NCBI GenBank assembly: GCA_022447275.1
Contig: JAKVBK010000020.1
Span: forward strand, 1-57,663
Length of the DNA stretch: 57,663 nucleotides
Origin: Oceanicola sp.
GTDB taxonomy: Bacteria > Pseudomonadota > Alphaproteobacteria > Rhodobacterales > Rhodobacteraceae
Reading direction: 5' to 3'
Below the pieces are notes generated by a model that was not told where the DNA came from, ran no database searches, and saw only the letters and a list, made by a program, of their open reading frames with translations. The position numbers were made by a program, and so were the translations under genes. This document shows positions 8,923 through 18,541 of the stretch, in pieces. Position 1 is the first letter of the stretch; every line of letters begins with the position of its first letter.

Positions 8923-8937
8923 GAACAATTGAGGAAC
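8923..8937. promoter_or_regulatory. LexA (SOS) box of recA
   Basis: GAAC (8923-8926), 7 bases, GAAC (8934-8937) is the reverse complement of the alphaproteobacterial LexA site GTTC-N7-GTTC. It lies 50 bp upstream of the recA start. A plausible but weak promoter, TTGATA (8892-8897) with CAATAC at 17-bp spacing, sits directly upstream, so LexA would cover the transcription start. Confidence 0.85.
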
Positions 8938-8987
8938 AAGAGCACCCGTTGCCGCCCCGAGCGGCCTATGGAATAAGGATGGAAACA

Positions 8988-10064
8988 ATGGCGAAAGCGG
9001 ACCTCCTGACAATGGCAGACAAGCGCGGCGACGATAAGAAGAAGGCACTCGACAGTGCCTTGGCACAGATCGAACGGCAGTTCGGAAAAGGCTCCATCAT
9101 GAAGCTGGGCGCCGACAATCCTGTGGCGGAGATTGAGGCGACCTCGACGGGCTCGCTGGGCCTCGACATCGCGCTTGGCATCGGCGGATTACCCAAAGGA
9201 CGCATTATCGAAATCTACGGGCCTGAAAGCTCGGGCAAGACGACTTTGACCCTGCATGCGGTGGCCGAAGAGCAGAAAAAGGGCGGTGTCTGTGCCTTTG
9301 TGGATGCTGAGCACGCCCTCGATCCGCAATATGCCCGCAAGCTGGGTGTTGACCTCGATGAATTGCTGATTTCGCAGCCGGACACGGGTGAGCAGGCGCT
9401 TGAGATCACGGACACGCTTGTGCGCTCTGGCGCAGTAAACCTCGTGGTGGTCGACTCGGTTGCAGCTTTGACGCCGAAGTCAGAGCTTGAGGGCGATATG
9501 GGCGACAGTTCTGTTGGCGTCCATGCCCGCCTGATGAGCCAAGCGATGCGCAAGCTGACAGGTTCGATTGCGCGCTCCAACTGTATGGTCATCTTCATCA
9601 ACCAGATCCGGATGAAGATCGGCGTGATGTTCGGCTCACCGGAAACCACAACGGGCGGCAATGCTCTGAAATTCTACGCCTCCGTGCGCCTCGACATCCG
9701 CCGCATTGGTGCCATCAAGGATCGAGACGAAGTGGTGGGCAACGCCACGCGCGTGAAAGTCGTCAAGAACAAGGTGGCGCCGCCCTTCAAGCAGGTCGAG
9801 TTTGACATCATGTATGGCGAGGGCATCTCGAAAATGGGCGAATTGCTCGATCTGGGTGTGAAAGCAGGTGTGGTCGACAAATCCGGCGCTTGGTTCTCCT
9901 ACGGGGACGAGCGGATTGGCCAGGGGCGGGAAAACGCGAAAACCTTCCTCAAGGAAAACACCCGCATCGCCTTGGAGATCGAAGACAAGATCCGGGCGGC
10001 GCACGGGCTCGATTTCGACATGCCACCGGGCAGTGAAGACGATGATGACCTCCTTGAGGGCTGA
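8988..10064 (+). CDS. recA: Recombinase RecA
   Basis: 358 aa. RecA forms filaments on single-stranded DNA, catalyses strand exchange in homologous recombination and triggers LexA self-cleavage. Visible motifs: Walker A GPESSGKT at 78-85, the Walker B region '[15 protein letters not shown]', loop 1 '[19 protein letters not shown]' and loop 2 '[18 protein letters not shown]'. The acidic tail '[11 protein letters not shown]' is typical. The start at 8988 was chosen because AAGGA lies 8 bases upstream and the protein then begins '[12 protein letters not shown]', as in related bacteria; the open frame runs further upstream but through the promoter. It has its own SOS-type operator and a strong terminator. 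Confidence 0.98.
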   Translation: MAKADLLTMADKRGDDKKKALDSALAQIERQFGKGSIMKLGADNPVAEIEATSTGSLGLDIALGIGGLPKGRIIEIYGPESSGKTTLTLHAVAEEQKKGGVCAFVDAEHALDPQYARKLGVDLDELLISQPDTGEQALEITDTLVRSGAVNLVVVDSVAALTPKSELEGDMGDSSVGVHARLMSQAMRKLTGSIARSNCMVIFINQIRMKIGVMFGSPETTTGGNALKFYASVRLDIRRIGAIKDRDEVVGNATRVKVVKNKVAPPFKQVEFDIMYGEGISKMGELLDLGVKAGVVDKSGAWFSYGDERIGQGRENAKTFLKENTRIALEIEDKIRAAHGLDFDMPPGSEDDDDLLEG

Positions 10065-10094
10065 TCGTCCGCATTCCCTTTTGAAATAAGCAAC

Positions 10095-10120
10095 CGGGGC
10101 CCCGCATGCGGGCCCCGTTT
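10095..10120 (+). terminator. Rho-independent terminator of recA
   Basis: An 8-bp GC stem, CGGGGCCC paired with GGGCCCCG (10095-10102 with 10110-10117), encloses a 7-nt loop and is followed by TTT. It lies about 30 bp after the recA stop and before alaS. Confidence 0.8.
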
Positions 10121-10203
10121 CGCATCTGAACACAGCACGCGCCCTGTGGACAGTGCCAGCGCCCAAGGCTACATCTCACCCTCGACGCATCCCAGAGGGT
10201 TCC

Positions 10204-12873
10204 ATGGCCAGCCTGAACGACATCCGCACCACTTTCCTCGACTATTTCCGCCGCCAAGGGCACGAAGTGGTCGACAGTTCCCCCCTTGTACCCCGCAACG
10301 ATCCGACGCTGATGTTCGCGAACTCGGGGATGGTTCAGTTCAAGAACCTTTTCACGGGTGTTGAGACACGGGATTATTCCCGCGCAACCACGGCGCAAAA
10401 ATGTGTCCGCGCCGGAGGCAAGCACAATGACCTCGACAATGTCGGATACACGGCGCGCCACCATACGTTCTTCGAAATGCTCGGGAATTTCTCCTTTGGG
10501 GATTATTTCAAAACCGAGGCGATCCCCTATGCCTGGGAGCTGATCACCAAGGAACTGGAAATCCCCAAGGACAAGCTGCTGGTCACGGTCTATCACACCG
10601 ATGAAGAGGCGGCAGAGATTTGGAAAAAGGTAGCCGGGCTGAGCGATGATCGCATCATTCGCATCGCGACCTCTGACAATTTCTGGCAGATGGGCCCCAC
10701 CGGCCCCTGTGGACCCTGCACCGAGATTTTCTACGATCACGGCGAGGATTTCTGGGGTGGCCCTCCCGGCAGCCCTGAGGAGGACGGTGACCGCTTCATC
10801 GAGATCTGGAACATCGTCTTCATGCAGAACGAACAGTTCGAAGACGGCTCCATGCGTGCTTTGGACATGCAGTCAATCGATACCGGCATGGGGATCGAGC
10901 GGGTGGCCGCGCTTTTGCAGGGCACCAACGACAACTACAACACGGACATGATGCGCGCCCTGATCGAGGCCAGCGCCAACCTGACGAATGTGGATCCCGA
11001 TCAGGAAGGGAAGGCCGTTCATCACCGGGTGATCGCCGATCACCTGCGTTCCACGTCCTTCCTGATTGCCGATGGCGTGATGCCATCCAACGAGGGGCGG
11101 GGCTATGTGCTGCGTCGGATCATGCGCCGGGCCATGCGCCATGCCCACCAGCTGGGCGTTGATGCGCCCCTGATGCACCGTTTGGTGCCCGAATTGGTGG
11201 CGCAGATGGGCCGCGCCTATCCGGAACTTGGCCAGGCACAGGCTCTGATCGAAGAAACGCTGCGCTCGGAGGAAACCCGCTTCCGCCAGACGTTGGATCG
11301 CGGTCTGCGCCTGCTCGATGATGAGCTGGCCGGCATCCCTGATGGCTCGGATCTGCCGGGCGCTGCCGCATTCAAGCTCTATGACACCTATGGCTTCCCC
11401 CTCGATCTGACGCAGGATGCGCTGCGCGAGAAAGGGCGTGCGGTCGACGTGGCGGGCTTTGATGCAGCCATGGAAGAGCAGAAAGCCAAGGCGCGTGCCG
11501 CGTGGACTGGCTCGGGGCAGGCCACGGATGCCGCCGTTTGGTTTGAGCTGGCAGAGGCCAATGGCCCGACCGAGTTCCTGGGCTACGATACGGAAACTGC
11601 CGAGGGCCAAGTGCTCGCGATTGTGCAGGATGGCGAGACAGCGGATCAGGCTGCGACGGGTGAGAAGGTTGCTTTCGTTTTGAACCAGACGCCGTTCTAC
11701 GCGGAATCTGGCGGTCAGGTTGGGGATACCGGCCTGCTCAAGACAGACACCGGTGCTGCGCGCATCACGGGTACGACCAAGTCTGCTGGTGTCTTTATCC
11801 ACGATGCAGAGGTGACAGAGGGCACCGTGAGCGTGGGGCAGGGGGCTGAGTTGGTCGTCGATCATGCCCGCCGGGCGGCAATCCGCGCCAATCACTCGGC
11901 CACGCATTTGCTGCATGAAGCCCTGCGCGAGCGGCTGGGCGATCATGTGGCGCAGCGCGGATCATTGAATGCGGATGATCGTCTGCGGTTTGATTTCTCC
12001 CACGGGGCTGCGCTGTCGCTGGACGACATTGCCGAGGTAGAAACCCGCGTGAATGCCTTCATCCGCCAGAACACGCCTGTCGAAACCCGCATCATGACAC
12101 CAGACGATGCCCGGGCCATGGGCGCTCAGGCGCTGTTTGGTGAGAAATACGGTGATGAGGTGCGCGTGGTGTCCATGGGGCAGGCCGATACGGGCAAAGG
12201 CACCGATGGCGACACATGGTCGATCGAACTCTGCGGCGGCACCCATGTGCGCCAGACCGGGGATATCGGCCTGTTTGTAACGCTGGGGGACAGCGCTTCC
12301 TCGGCGGGCGTGCGCCGGATCGAGGCGCTGACGGGCGAAGCGGCTCGCGCCTATCTGGCCGAACAGGAGCGCCGGCTTTCGGAAGTGTCGCTCACCATGA
12401 AGGCCCCGGCCAGCGAGGTGAATGCGCGCGTGAAGGCGCTGCTCGATGAACGCAAGGCCCTCGCCGCAGAGGTTGCCGATTTGCGCAAGCAGTTGGCGCT
12501 TGCCGGCGGCGGGGCGTCCGATGGCCCCAAGGCGCGAGATGTGGCCGGCGTGCAGCTGATCGCCCAGGCCGTGCAGGGGGTCACAGGAAAAGACCTGCCC
12601 GGATTGATCGATGCTTATAAGGGCCAGCTCGGCTCCGGTGCCGTGCTGTTGATCGCCGATGCCGGTGGCAAGGCAGCCGTGGCAGCCGGCGTCACCGATG
12701 ATCTGACCGGACGCGTGTCTGCGGTTGATATGGTGCGGGCAGCGGTTGTCGAACTGGGCGGCAAGGGCGGCGGTGGCCGGCCCGATATGGCGCAGGGCGG
12801 CGGCAAAGATGCAGCGCAGGCCGATGCCGCCATCAAGGCTGTCGAAACATTGCTGGAAGGATCCGCATCATGA
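10204..12873 (+). CDS. alaS: Alanyl-tRNA synthetase
   Basis: 889 aa class II aminoacyl-tRNA synthetase charging tRNA-Ala. The N-terminal catalytic core begins [20 protein letters not shown] and includes [12 protein letters not shown] and [13 protein letters not shown]. The editing domain has the zinc/catalytic motifs [11 protein letters not shown] and [13 protein letters not shown]-terminal coiled-coil and C-Ala domain (glycine-rich [13 protein letters not shown]) completes it. The length is normal. The ATG at 10204 has AGAGGG upstream and starts at the conserved N-terminus. The stop overlaps the start of the next gene (ATGA). Confidence 0.98.
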   Translation: MASLNDIRTTFLDYFRRQGHEVVDSSPLVPRNDPTLMFANSGMVQFKNLFTGVETRDYSRATTAQKCVRAGGKHNDLDNVGYTARHHTFFEMLGNFSFGDYFKTEAIPYAWELITKELEIPKDKLLVTVYHTDEEAAEIWKKVAGLSDDRIIRIATSDNFWQMGPTGPCGPCTEIFYDHGEDFWGGPPGSPEEDGDRFIEIWNIVFMQNEQFEDGSMRALDMQSIDTGMGIERVAALLQGTNDNYNTDMMRALIEASANLTNVDPDQEGKAVHHRVIADHLRSTSFLIADGVMPSNEGRGYVLRRIMRRAMRHAHQLGVDAPLMHRLVPELVAQMGRAYPELGQAQALIEETLRSEETRFRQTLDRGLRLLDDELAGIPDGSDLPGAAAFKLYDTYGFPLDLTQDALREKGRAVDVAGFDAAMEEQKAKARAAWTGSGQATDAAVWFELAEANGPTEFLGYDTETAEGQVLAIVQDGETADQAATGEKVAFVLNQTPFYAESGGQVGDTGLLKTDTGAARITGTTKSAGVFIHDAEVTEGTVSVGQGAELVVDHARRAAIRANHSATHLLHEALRERLGDHVAQRGSLNADDRLRFDFSHGAALSLDDIAEVETRVNAFIRQNTPVETRIMTPDDARAMGAQALFGEKYGDEVRVVSMGQADTGKGTDGDTWSIELCGGTHVRQTGDIGLFVTLGDSASSAGVRRIEALTGEAARAYLAEQERRLSEVSLTMKAPASEVNARVKALLDERKALAAEVADLRKQLALAGGGASDGPKARDVAGVQLIAQAVQGVTGKDLPGLIDAYKGQLGSGAVLLIADAGGKAAVAAGVTDDLTGRVSAVDMVRAAVVELGGKGGGGRPDMAQGGGKDAAQADAAIKAVETLLEGSAS

Positions 12874-13166
12874 GTGAAGTCAAAGGCGCATACTGGATTG
12901 CCAACGTGCTGGTGTCCGATGAGGAGGCTTATGGCCGTTATGCGGCCATCGCCACCCAGGCCATCACGGCCCATGGCGGTAAGTTCCTCGCACGGGGCGG
13001 CCCCTATAAGCAGCTTGAGGGCCGGGATCGTCCGCGCAATGTTGTGGCTTGGTTCCCTTCTTTGGCTGCGGCGGAGGCCTGCTATGGCTCTGCCACATAT
13101 CAGGAAGCGCTCGGCCATGCCCGCGGCGCCTCTGAGCGGGATCTGGTGATCGTCGAGGAAGCCTGA
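12870..13166 (+). CDS. DUF1330 family protein
   Basis: 98 aa small alpha/beta (dimeric ferredoxin-like) protein. It contains the family segments '[19 protein letters not shown]' and '[16 protein letters not shown]' and the ending '[12 protein letters not shown]'. The function of DUF1330 proteins is not established. The ATG overlaps the alaS stop codon by 4 bases, so it is translationally coupled to alaS. A MOSC-domain gene follows after 4 bp. Confidence 0.85.
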   Translation: MSEVKGAYWIANVLVSDEEAYGRYAAIATQAITAHGGKFLARGGPYKQLEGRDRPRNVVAWFPSLAAAEACYGSATYQEALGHARGASERDLVIVEEA

Positions 13167-13170
13167 TCCC

Positions 13171-13686
13171 ATGCTGACCCTGGCCGAGCTAACCAGCCGG
13201 TTTCCAAGGCCAGGGCGGGTTGAGCAAATTTTGGTGCGGCCCCACCGTAAGGGGGAGCTGCACGACTTAGACGCGGCCCAGCTTTTGCAGGACGGGATCG
13301 ACGGGGATCACGCCCGCCCCGGCAAGCGTGCCGTGAGCCTGATCCAGTCGGAGCATTTGCCTGTGCTGCGCGCGTTGAGCGGCCACGACGCCCTTACGGC
13401 GGCGGATCTGCGCAGAAATCTTGTGATTTCCGGGCTTAATCTATCGGCGACCCGCGGCAAATGCCTGCAAATCGGTGCCCACGCCGTGCTCGAAGTGACG
13501 GGCCCCTGCGCACCCTGTTCCCGGATGGAGGATGTGCTGGGCGTGGGCGGCTACAATGCGATGCGCGGGCATGGGGGCTGGTGCGCACAGGTTTTGCGGA
13601 CGGGGCCGTTAATTGTCGGCGACCCGGTTGTCGTTCTCAAGGATACGGACAGCACTCTGGCGCGCGCGGCATCCCCCTCCATGTGA
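13171..13686 (+). CDS. MOSC domain-containing protein
   Basis: 171 aa. The MOSC fold is found in molybdenum cofactor sulfurases and in YiiM/YuaD-type proteins that bind or transfer sulfur at a conserved Cys. Visible features are 'GIDGDHARPGKRAVSLIQSE', 'LRRNLVISGLNL' and the Cys-containing motif 'TGPCAPCSRME'. No beta-barrel or PLP domain is attached, so it is a stand-alone MOSC protein. The substrate is unknown; detoxification of N-hydroxylated or sulfur compounds is only a family-based guess. It is probably co-transcribed with alaS and the DUF1330 gene. Confidence 0.85.
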   Translation: MLTLAELTSRFPRPGRVEQILVRPHRKGELHDLDAAQLLQDGIDGDHARPGKRAVSLIQSEHLPVLRALSGHDALTAADLRRNLVISGLNLSATRGKCLQIGAHAVLEVTGPCAPCSRMEDVLGVGGYNAMRGHGGWCAQVLRTGPLIVGDPVVVLKDTDSTLARAASPSM

Positions 13687-13697
13687 CGGCGGCTGTG

Positions 13698-13738
13698 GCC
13701 CACCCGGGTCTCGGCATGCCGAGGCATCCGGGGCGGGC
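13698..13738. terminator. Bidirectional hairpin between convergent genes
   Basis: A perfect 14-bp palindrome CTCGGCATGCCGAG (13710-13723) is nested inside a longer, slightly imperfect stem ending in GCCC/GGGC (13698-13701 with 13735-13738). It lies between the converging MOSC and typA genes. It has no clear T-run on either strand. Confidence 0.5.
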
Positions 13739-13758
13739 ACGCATTGAGAGGCCTAAAT

Positions 13759-15576
13759 TCAGCTTGCGGTTTTGGCCATCCGCTTGCGCTCATGGGGATC
13801 GAGATAGCGCTTGCGCAGCCGGATCACGTTCGGCGTCACTTCGACAAGCTCATCATTGTCGATATAGGCAATGGCTTCTTCCAGGCTCAACTGGATCGGC
13901 GGTGTCAGGCGCACGGCCTCATCAGAGCCACTGGCCCGAACGTTGGTCAGCTTTTTGCCCTTCAGCGGGTTCACCTCAAGATCATTGTCGCGGGAATGCT
14001 CGCCAATGATCATGCCCTCATAGACCTTGTCCTGCGGGTTGATGAACATCTTTCCGCGATCCTCGAGGTTCCACAGAGCATAGGCCACTGCGTCGCCGTT
14101 CTCGATCGAAACAAGCACGCCTGCGCGCCGGCCCGGGATCGCCCCCTTGTAGGGCGACCAGCCGTGGAACACGCGGTTCAGAACGCCGGTGCCGCGCGTG
14201 TCGGTCAGGAATTCGCCCTGATAGCCGATCAGTCCGCGCGATGGCACATGCGCAATAATGCGCGTCTTGCCCGATTGCTGGCGCATCTCGGTCAACTCGC
14301 CCTTGCGGGCGCCGGTCAGCTTTTCGATCACCGCGCCTGAGTAATCATCATCCACATCGATGGTCACCTCTTCGATCGGCTCCATCGTCTCGCCATCGAC
14401 ATCCCGCATGATCACCTGAGGCCGCGAGATCGACAGCTCAAACCCCTCGCGCCGCATGTTTTCGATCAGAACGCCCATCTGCAATTCACCGCGCCCCGAT
14501 ACCTCGAACGCCTCGCCGCCCGGCGTGTCGGCGATCTTGATGGCCACGTTGGATTCGGCCTCTTTCATGAGGCGGTCACGGATCACGCGGCTTTGCACCT
14601 TCTTGCCATCGCGGCCAGCGAGCGGGCTGTCGTTGATTCCGAAGGTTACGGTGATGGTGGGCGGGTCGATGGGCTGGGCGTCCAGGGGTTCATCCACTGC
14701 CAACGCGCAGATCGTGTCGGCAACGGTGGCCTTTGACATGCCGGCAAGGCTGACGATATCCCCGGCGACGGCCTCGTCGATGTCTTGCATCTGCAGGCCG
14801 CGGAAGGCTTGGATCTTCGTGACACGGAATTGCTCGATCTTCTGTCCGACACGCGACAGCGCCTGAACAGTGGCGCCCACCTTCAGGCTGCCGCTTTCCA
14901 CCCGACCGGTCAGGATGCGGCCCACAAACGGGTCAGAGCCCAGCGTTGTGGCCAGCATGCGGAAATCATCCTCTTGGCGGGCGATCTGGCGCGGCTTGGG
15001 CACGTGATTGACGATCAGATCAAACAAAGCGGCCAGATCCTTGCGGGGGCCGTTCATCTCATGATCCGCCCAGCCGGAACGGCCCGAGGCATACATGTGC
15101 GGGAAATCGAGCTGGTCGTCATTGGCATCGAGCCCGGCAAACAGATCAAACACCTCGTCGAGGGCGCGATCAGGCTCTGCGTCGGGCTTGTCGACCTTGT
15201 TGAGCACGACGATCGGGCGCAGACCCAGCGCAAGCGCCTTGGACGTCACGAACTTGGTTTGTGGCATGGGGCCTTCGGCGGCATCCACCAGCAGCACAAC
15301 GCCATCTACCATCGACAGGATGCGCTCAACCTCACCACCGAAATCCGCGTGGCCGGGGGTGTCCACGATGTTGATCCGGGTGCCCTTCCATTCAACGCTT
15401 GTGGCTTTTGCGAGGATGGTGATCCCGCGTTCGCGCTCCAGATCGTTGCTGTCCATGGCGCGCTCGGTCACGGCCTGGTTTTCACGGTAGGTGCCAGACT
15501 GCTTGAGCAGTTCGTCCACAAGGGTTGTCTTGCCGTGGTCCACGTGGGCGATAATCGCGATGTTGCGCAGGTCCAT
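13759..15576 (-). CDS. typA: Ribosome-associated GTPase TypA/BipA
   Basis: 605 aa translational GTPase related to EF-G and LepA, with a role in ribosome assembly and stress adaptation. GTPase motifs are AHVDHGKT (10-17), [21 protein letters not shown] and NKVDKPDA. The C-terminal half has TypA-specific stretches such as '[18 protein letters not shown]', '[12 protein letters not shown]' and 'HEREN-like' residues near '[15 protein letters not shown]'. The ATG at 15576 follows GGAAGGACC and starts the canonical [15 protein letters not shown]; the longer open frame upstream is not conserved. It converges with the alaS-DUF1330-MOSC genes. Confidence 0.97.
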   Translation of the reverse strand: MDLRNIAIIAHVDHGKTTLVDELLKQSGTYRENQAVTERAMDSNDLERERGITILAKATSVEWKGTRINIVDTPGHADFGGEVERILSMVDGVVLLVDAAEGPMPQTKFVTSKALALGLRPIVVLNKVDKPDAEPDRALDEVFDLFAGLDANDDQLDFPHMYASGRSGWADHEMNGPRKDLAALFDLIVNHVPKPRQIARQEDDFRMLATTLGSDPFVGRILTGRVESGSLKVGATVQALSRVGQKIEQFRVTKIQAFRGLQMQDIDEAVAGDIVSLAGMSKATVADTICALAVDEPLDAQPIDPPTITVTFGINDSPLAGRDGKKVQSRVIRDRLMKEAESNVAIKIADTPGGEAFEVSGRGELQMGVLIENMRREGFELSISRPQVIMRDVDGETMEPIEEVTIDVDDDYSGAVIEKLTGARKGELTEMRQQSGKTRIIAHVPSRGLIGYQGEFLTDTRGTGVLNRVFHGWSPYKGAIPGRRAGVLVSIENGDAVAYALWNLEDRGKMFINPQDKVYEGMIIGEHSRDNDLEVNPLKGKKLTNVRASGSDEAVRLTPPIQLSLEEAIAYIDNDELVEVTPNVIRLRKRYLDPHERKRMAKTAS

Positions 15577-16070
15577 GTTCGGTCCTTCCAAAAAAGAAAA
15601 GGGCCGCTGGATCTTTTGCAGATGCGCGGCGTTGCGGGCCACTTACTGCGGCGGTGCAGAAATTGAAAGAGGCATTCGAGCGCAGGGCATAGGCGCATCG
15701 TAACCAGATAAGCTGTGGGCTGGCTTGGAACACTGCGGAGTAGGCTGGTGGCGGTCGCTTCAGATTTGCGACTGCGCACTGGCGCTTCGTGGGGGTGACC
15801 AAAACCAGCGGGACAATCGGCACGTCGCGTTTTCAAAGGCTGTCAAAGACTGATGCTGAGCGTACTGGTCTGCAGGTCACGCAGGGACAGGCCTTAGAAA
15901 AATCCTTTAACACATAACGTAATCAATATTTTGGGCGGTGAAGTTCGTCCAAAAAAGAGCTTTGGGAACATGCGATAGCCCTGCAAGGCTGACAAATTGT
16001 GCCGCAGCAGCCGTAGGCGGTCAGAACAGAAAACCGTGCTACCGCACGTGCGCATACTTCAGGTATTGGC

Positions 16071-16082
16071 TTGGTATACCAA
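16071..16082. promoter_or_regulatory. Palindrome resembling a GntR/UxuR-type operator
   Basis: TTGGTATACCAA is a perfect 12-bp palindrome. It matches the core of operators bound by FadR-subfamily GntR regulators; the E. coli UxuR/ExuR consensus has the same TTGGTATACCAA core. No plausible target gene starts next to it, so it may be a leftover site. Confidence 0.4.
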
Positions 16083-16142
16083 TGACATTCCGGCTGCACG
16101 CGCACCAAATCCAACGTCGAGCGCGGTGCCTATCGCCCGCGC

Positions 16143-16163
16143 GGCCCCATATTTCGCGGGGCC
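16143..16163 (-). terminator. Hairpin downstream of moaA
   Basis: GGCCCC (16143-16148) pairs with GGGGCC (16158-16163), 9 bp after the moaA stop on the minus strand. No T-run follows, so it is a weak terminator candidate. Confidence 0.4.
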
Positions 16164-16172
16164 TAGAGCGGA

Positions 16173-17210
16173 TTAGCCGCCGGTGTGGCTCATGTGGCGG
16201 CTGACCTGACCATCTGCTTTTTGGCGCGAATAGTCGAAATCATGGCCCTTTGGCTTCAGCTTGATCGCGTCACGGATAGCGGCCTCAACATAGGCATCAT
16301 CTGTGGATGCGCGCAGCGGTGACCGGAGATCCGCCATATCTTCCTGGCCAAGGCACATGTACAACTCGCCCGTGCAGGTCAGACGCACGCGGTTACAGCT
16401 TTCGCAGAAGTTGTGGGTCAGGGGCGTGATGAAGCCAATTTTCTGGCCCGTTTCCTCAAGGCGGACATAGCGGGCCGGGCCACCTGTACGCTCATCCAAC
16501 TCTTGCAGTGTAAATTGTTGGGCCAACTGCCCCCGCAGGTCTTTCAAGGACCAATATTGCCCGACCCGGTCTTCGCCGCCCAGATCGCCCATGGGCATGA
16601 CCTCGATAAAGGTCAGGTCCATATCGCGTTCTGCGCACCAGTCGACGATGCGGAAAAGTTCATCCTCGTTGAAGCCCTTCAAGGCAACCACATTGATCTT
16701 GATCCGCAAGCCTGCGGCTTGGGCGGCATCAATACCGCTGATCACTTGGGGCAGGCGGCCCCAGCGTGTGACGCGGGCAAACTTGTCATCGTCAAGTGTA
16801 TCCAGTGAGACATTGATCCGACGCACGCCTGCATCCACCAGGGGCTGGGCAAAGCGGGCAAGCTGGGAGCCATTGGTTGTCAGTGTCAGTTCCTTGAGGT
16901 TGCCACTGGCAAGATGACGCGACATGGCCTCGAAATACGTCATGATCCCTTTGCGCACGAGCGGCTCGCCGCCGGTGATGCGCAGCTTTTCGACGCCGAG
17001 CCGGATGAACGCGGAGGACAGCCTGTCCAGCTCTTCGAGCGTCAGCAATTCTTTCTTCGGCAGAAAGGTCATGTTCTCTGCCATGCAATAGACGCAGCGG
17101 AAATCGCACCGATCGGTAACCGATACCCGCAGATAGGTGATGGCCCGTGCAAACGGATCAATCAGCGGGGCAGATTTCTCGGTCACGTTCGGGTGGCTGG
17201 GCGCATTCAT
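16173..17210 (-). CDS. moaA: GTP 3',8-cyclase MoaA
   Basis: 345 aa radical SAM enzyme that converts GTP to 3',8-cyclo-GTP, the first step of molybdenum cofactor synthesis (with MoaC). The N-terminal radical SAM cluster cysteines are C35, C39 and C42 in [11 protein letters not shown]. The SAM-binding region '[12 protein letters not shown]' follows. The second [4Fe-4S] cluster ligands are in [19 protein letters not shown]. The protein ends in the double glycine needed for activity (HTGG). The start has a strong AAGGAGGAG site upstream. It stands alone and diverges from a small lipoprotein gene. Confidence 0.97.
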   Translation of the reverse strand: MNAPSHPNVTEKSAPLIDPFARAITYLRVSVTDRCDFRCVYCMAENMTFLPKKELLTLEELDRLSSAFIRLGVEKLRITGGEPLVRKGIMTYFEAMSRHLASGNLKELTLTTNGSQLARFAQPLVDAGVRRINVSLDTLDDDKFARVTRWGRLPQVISGIDAAQAAGLRIKINVVALKGFNEDELFRIVDWCAERDMDLTFIEVMPMGDLGGEDRVGQYWSLKDLRGQLAQQFTLQELDERTGGPARYVRLEETGQKIGFITPLTHNFCESCNRVRLTCTGELYMCLGQEDMADLRSPLRASTDDAYVEAAIRDAIKLKPKGHDFDYSRQKADGQVSRHMSHTGG

Positions 17211-17312
17211 GGGCTGGCTCCTCCTTTAGATAGGCTAGGGCCTGTGCGCGCTGGCCACAAGCGGCGAGAATGGGACATTGCGGCCCATGCCCCGGACAAT
17301 TAATGTGCGCTT

Positions 17313-17822
17313 ATGCGCAATTTTGTCCCTACCGCTCTCGTCGCCGTGCTTTTGCTGGCCGGATGTAATCCAACTGGTGGAATCACACTTGGTACCAATG
17401 GCGTGGGGGTGTCCGTATCCGGGTCTGCCTCTGGCGCGCCCGACTCAGAATCAGGCCCCGATAGCGCGCCCGCCGAAGGAGAGGTCGGTGCTCCGCTGTC
17501 CGGCGTGGTTGAAGGCACCTTAGGTGAGGCCAGCGCAGCAGCGCCAATCGCCGTGGGGGGCACCGTTTCGCCCGGGCTGTTGGGCGTAGAGACCGCAACG
17601 CTTGGAGATGCCTCTCTCGGCGGGCTTTGGGCCCAGACGCGGTATGTTTCTCAGCCCACGCCGGGCCGTATTCGTGTGCCCAGCACCGGATCAAGCGTTG
17701 AGGTGGAGCTGCGCCCCTCTGGTGGCGCAGGCGCGCGTTTGTCGCTCAGCGCCATGCGCCAGCTTGGCCTCTCGTTGACGTCAATTGCCGAGGTGGAAGT
17801 CAGCGCCACAGGCGGCGCCTGA
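17313..17822 (+). CDS. Small lipoprotein of unknown function
   Basis: 169 aa. The N-terminus is a lipoprotein signal: MRN, a hydrophobic stretch VPTALVAVLLL, and the lipobox LAGC with the lipidated Cys at 18. A Gly/Ser/Ala-rich linker follows (to about 75), then a conserved-looking C-terminal region beginning near 'LGGLWAQTRYVSQPTPGR' and 'VELRPSGGAGARLSL'. Similar Rhodobacterales lipoproteins are often annotated 'D-galactarate dehydratase', which this small protein cannot be. No clear ribosome-binding site precedes the ATG, and the start codon lies inside a potential hairpin (17294-17328). It is probably an envelope protein of unknown role. Confidence 0.75.
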   Translation: MRNFVPTALVAVLLLAGCNPTGGITLGTNGVGVSVSGSASGAPDSESGPDSAPAEGEVGAPLSGVVEGTLGEASAAAPIAVGGTVSPGLLGVETATLGDASLGGLWAQTRYVSQPTPGRIRVPSTGSSVEVELRPSGGAGARLSLSAMRQLGLSLTSIAEVEVSATGGA

Positions 17823-17845
17823 CGGGGCAAAGTGCCTGCAATAGT

Positions 17846-18541
17846 TCAGGTGCGAGGCAGGCTTTTCATTGCCTCACGCCGTGCGGCGCCCTGCATCCGC
17901 TTGCCGTGTTTTTCGAGAAATGCGCGCACCCGATCTGGATCGCGCTTCGAAAGATCGCGCAGCCACGCAGCAACGGCTTTGTGCAAGATCGGCTCCGGCT
18001 GGTCGAGATAGACGGACGCCCATCCCAGCACCTCTTCACGTGCCTCCAGCTCTACGGGTTTTGGATGGCGGGCGCGGGTGAAGGGCGCAGTGATTGCGAG
18101 TGCGGCCCATCGGGTCCAAAGCTGCTCGGATGCAGCCCAGGCAGAGATTTCAGCCAGTCGCGCGGGGGTGGCGACAAGGCGCTTCTGGCCGGCGGTGCAT
18201 ACATGATCGGCGATGGCCCAGCCGTCGCACTCAGGCACCCAAGTGCAGATCAGGGACCAAACCGCATCATCGGGTTTCATGCGGGCCTGCGTAAGGAGTT
18301 TGGCAGCTAGCACACGGGCTTCGTGGATGTTGGTGGCCCAAAGGTCCTGCGCAAGCGCAATCCGCGCAGCCAAAGGGGATGCGCGCCGCCAGTCTCTGGC
18401 TCTTTCATCGAGCACAGCATTCGAGACGCCAAGATAGGTTCGCTCAACTTTATGAAGGGCGCGCATCTCATTGGCTTTGCTGCTATTTCTTTCCGATTCG
18501 ATCAGGGCGAGCGCGTCGGAGGCGGATAGTGGCAGACTCAT
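17846..18541 (-). CDS. DNA alkylation repair protein, AlkD-like
   Basis: 231 aa, mostly helical (HEAT-like) protein. It resembles AlkC/AlkD-type DNA glycosylase proteins in the segments 'WATNIHEARVLAAKLLTQA', 'WVPECDGWAIADHVC', 'LWTRWAALAITAPFTR' and 'ILHKAVAAWLRDLSKRDPD'. The family removes alkylated bases such as N7-methylguanine without base flipping. Its ATG overlaps the glmS stop (ATGA), so it is the last gene of a glmU-glmS-alkD operon. The functional link to cell-wall precursor synthesis is not obvious. Confidence 0.82.
   Translation of the reverse strand: MSLPLSASDALALIESERNSSKANEMRALHKVERTYLGVSNAVLDERARDWRRASPLAARIALAQDLWATNIHEARVLAAKLLTQARMKPDDAVWSLICTWVPECDGWAIADHVCTAGQKRLVATPARLAEISAWAASEQLWTRWAALAITAPFTRARHPKPVELEAREEVLGWASVYLDQPEPILHKAVAAWLRDLSKRDPDRVRAFLEKHGKRMQGAARREAMKSLPRT

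Larger units (their letters stand above)
15577..16172. other. 600-bp intergenic region between typA and moaA
   Basis: The region holds the typA promoter/leader (minus strand) and the 3' end of moaA. The short ORFs on both strands have no family resemblance and no good ribosome-binding sites. Two structures stand out: the palindrome TTGGTATACCAA at 16071-16082 and a GC hairpin just after moaA. The size and lack of coding signal suggest gene loss or an undetected RNA, but I see no recognisable RNA family. Confidence 0.6.
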
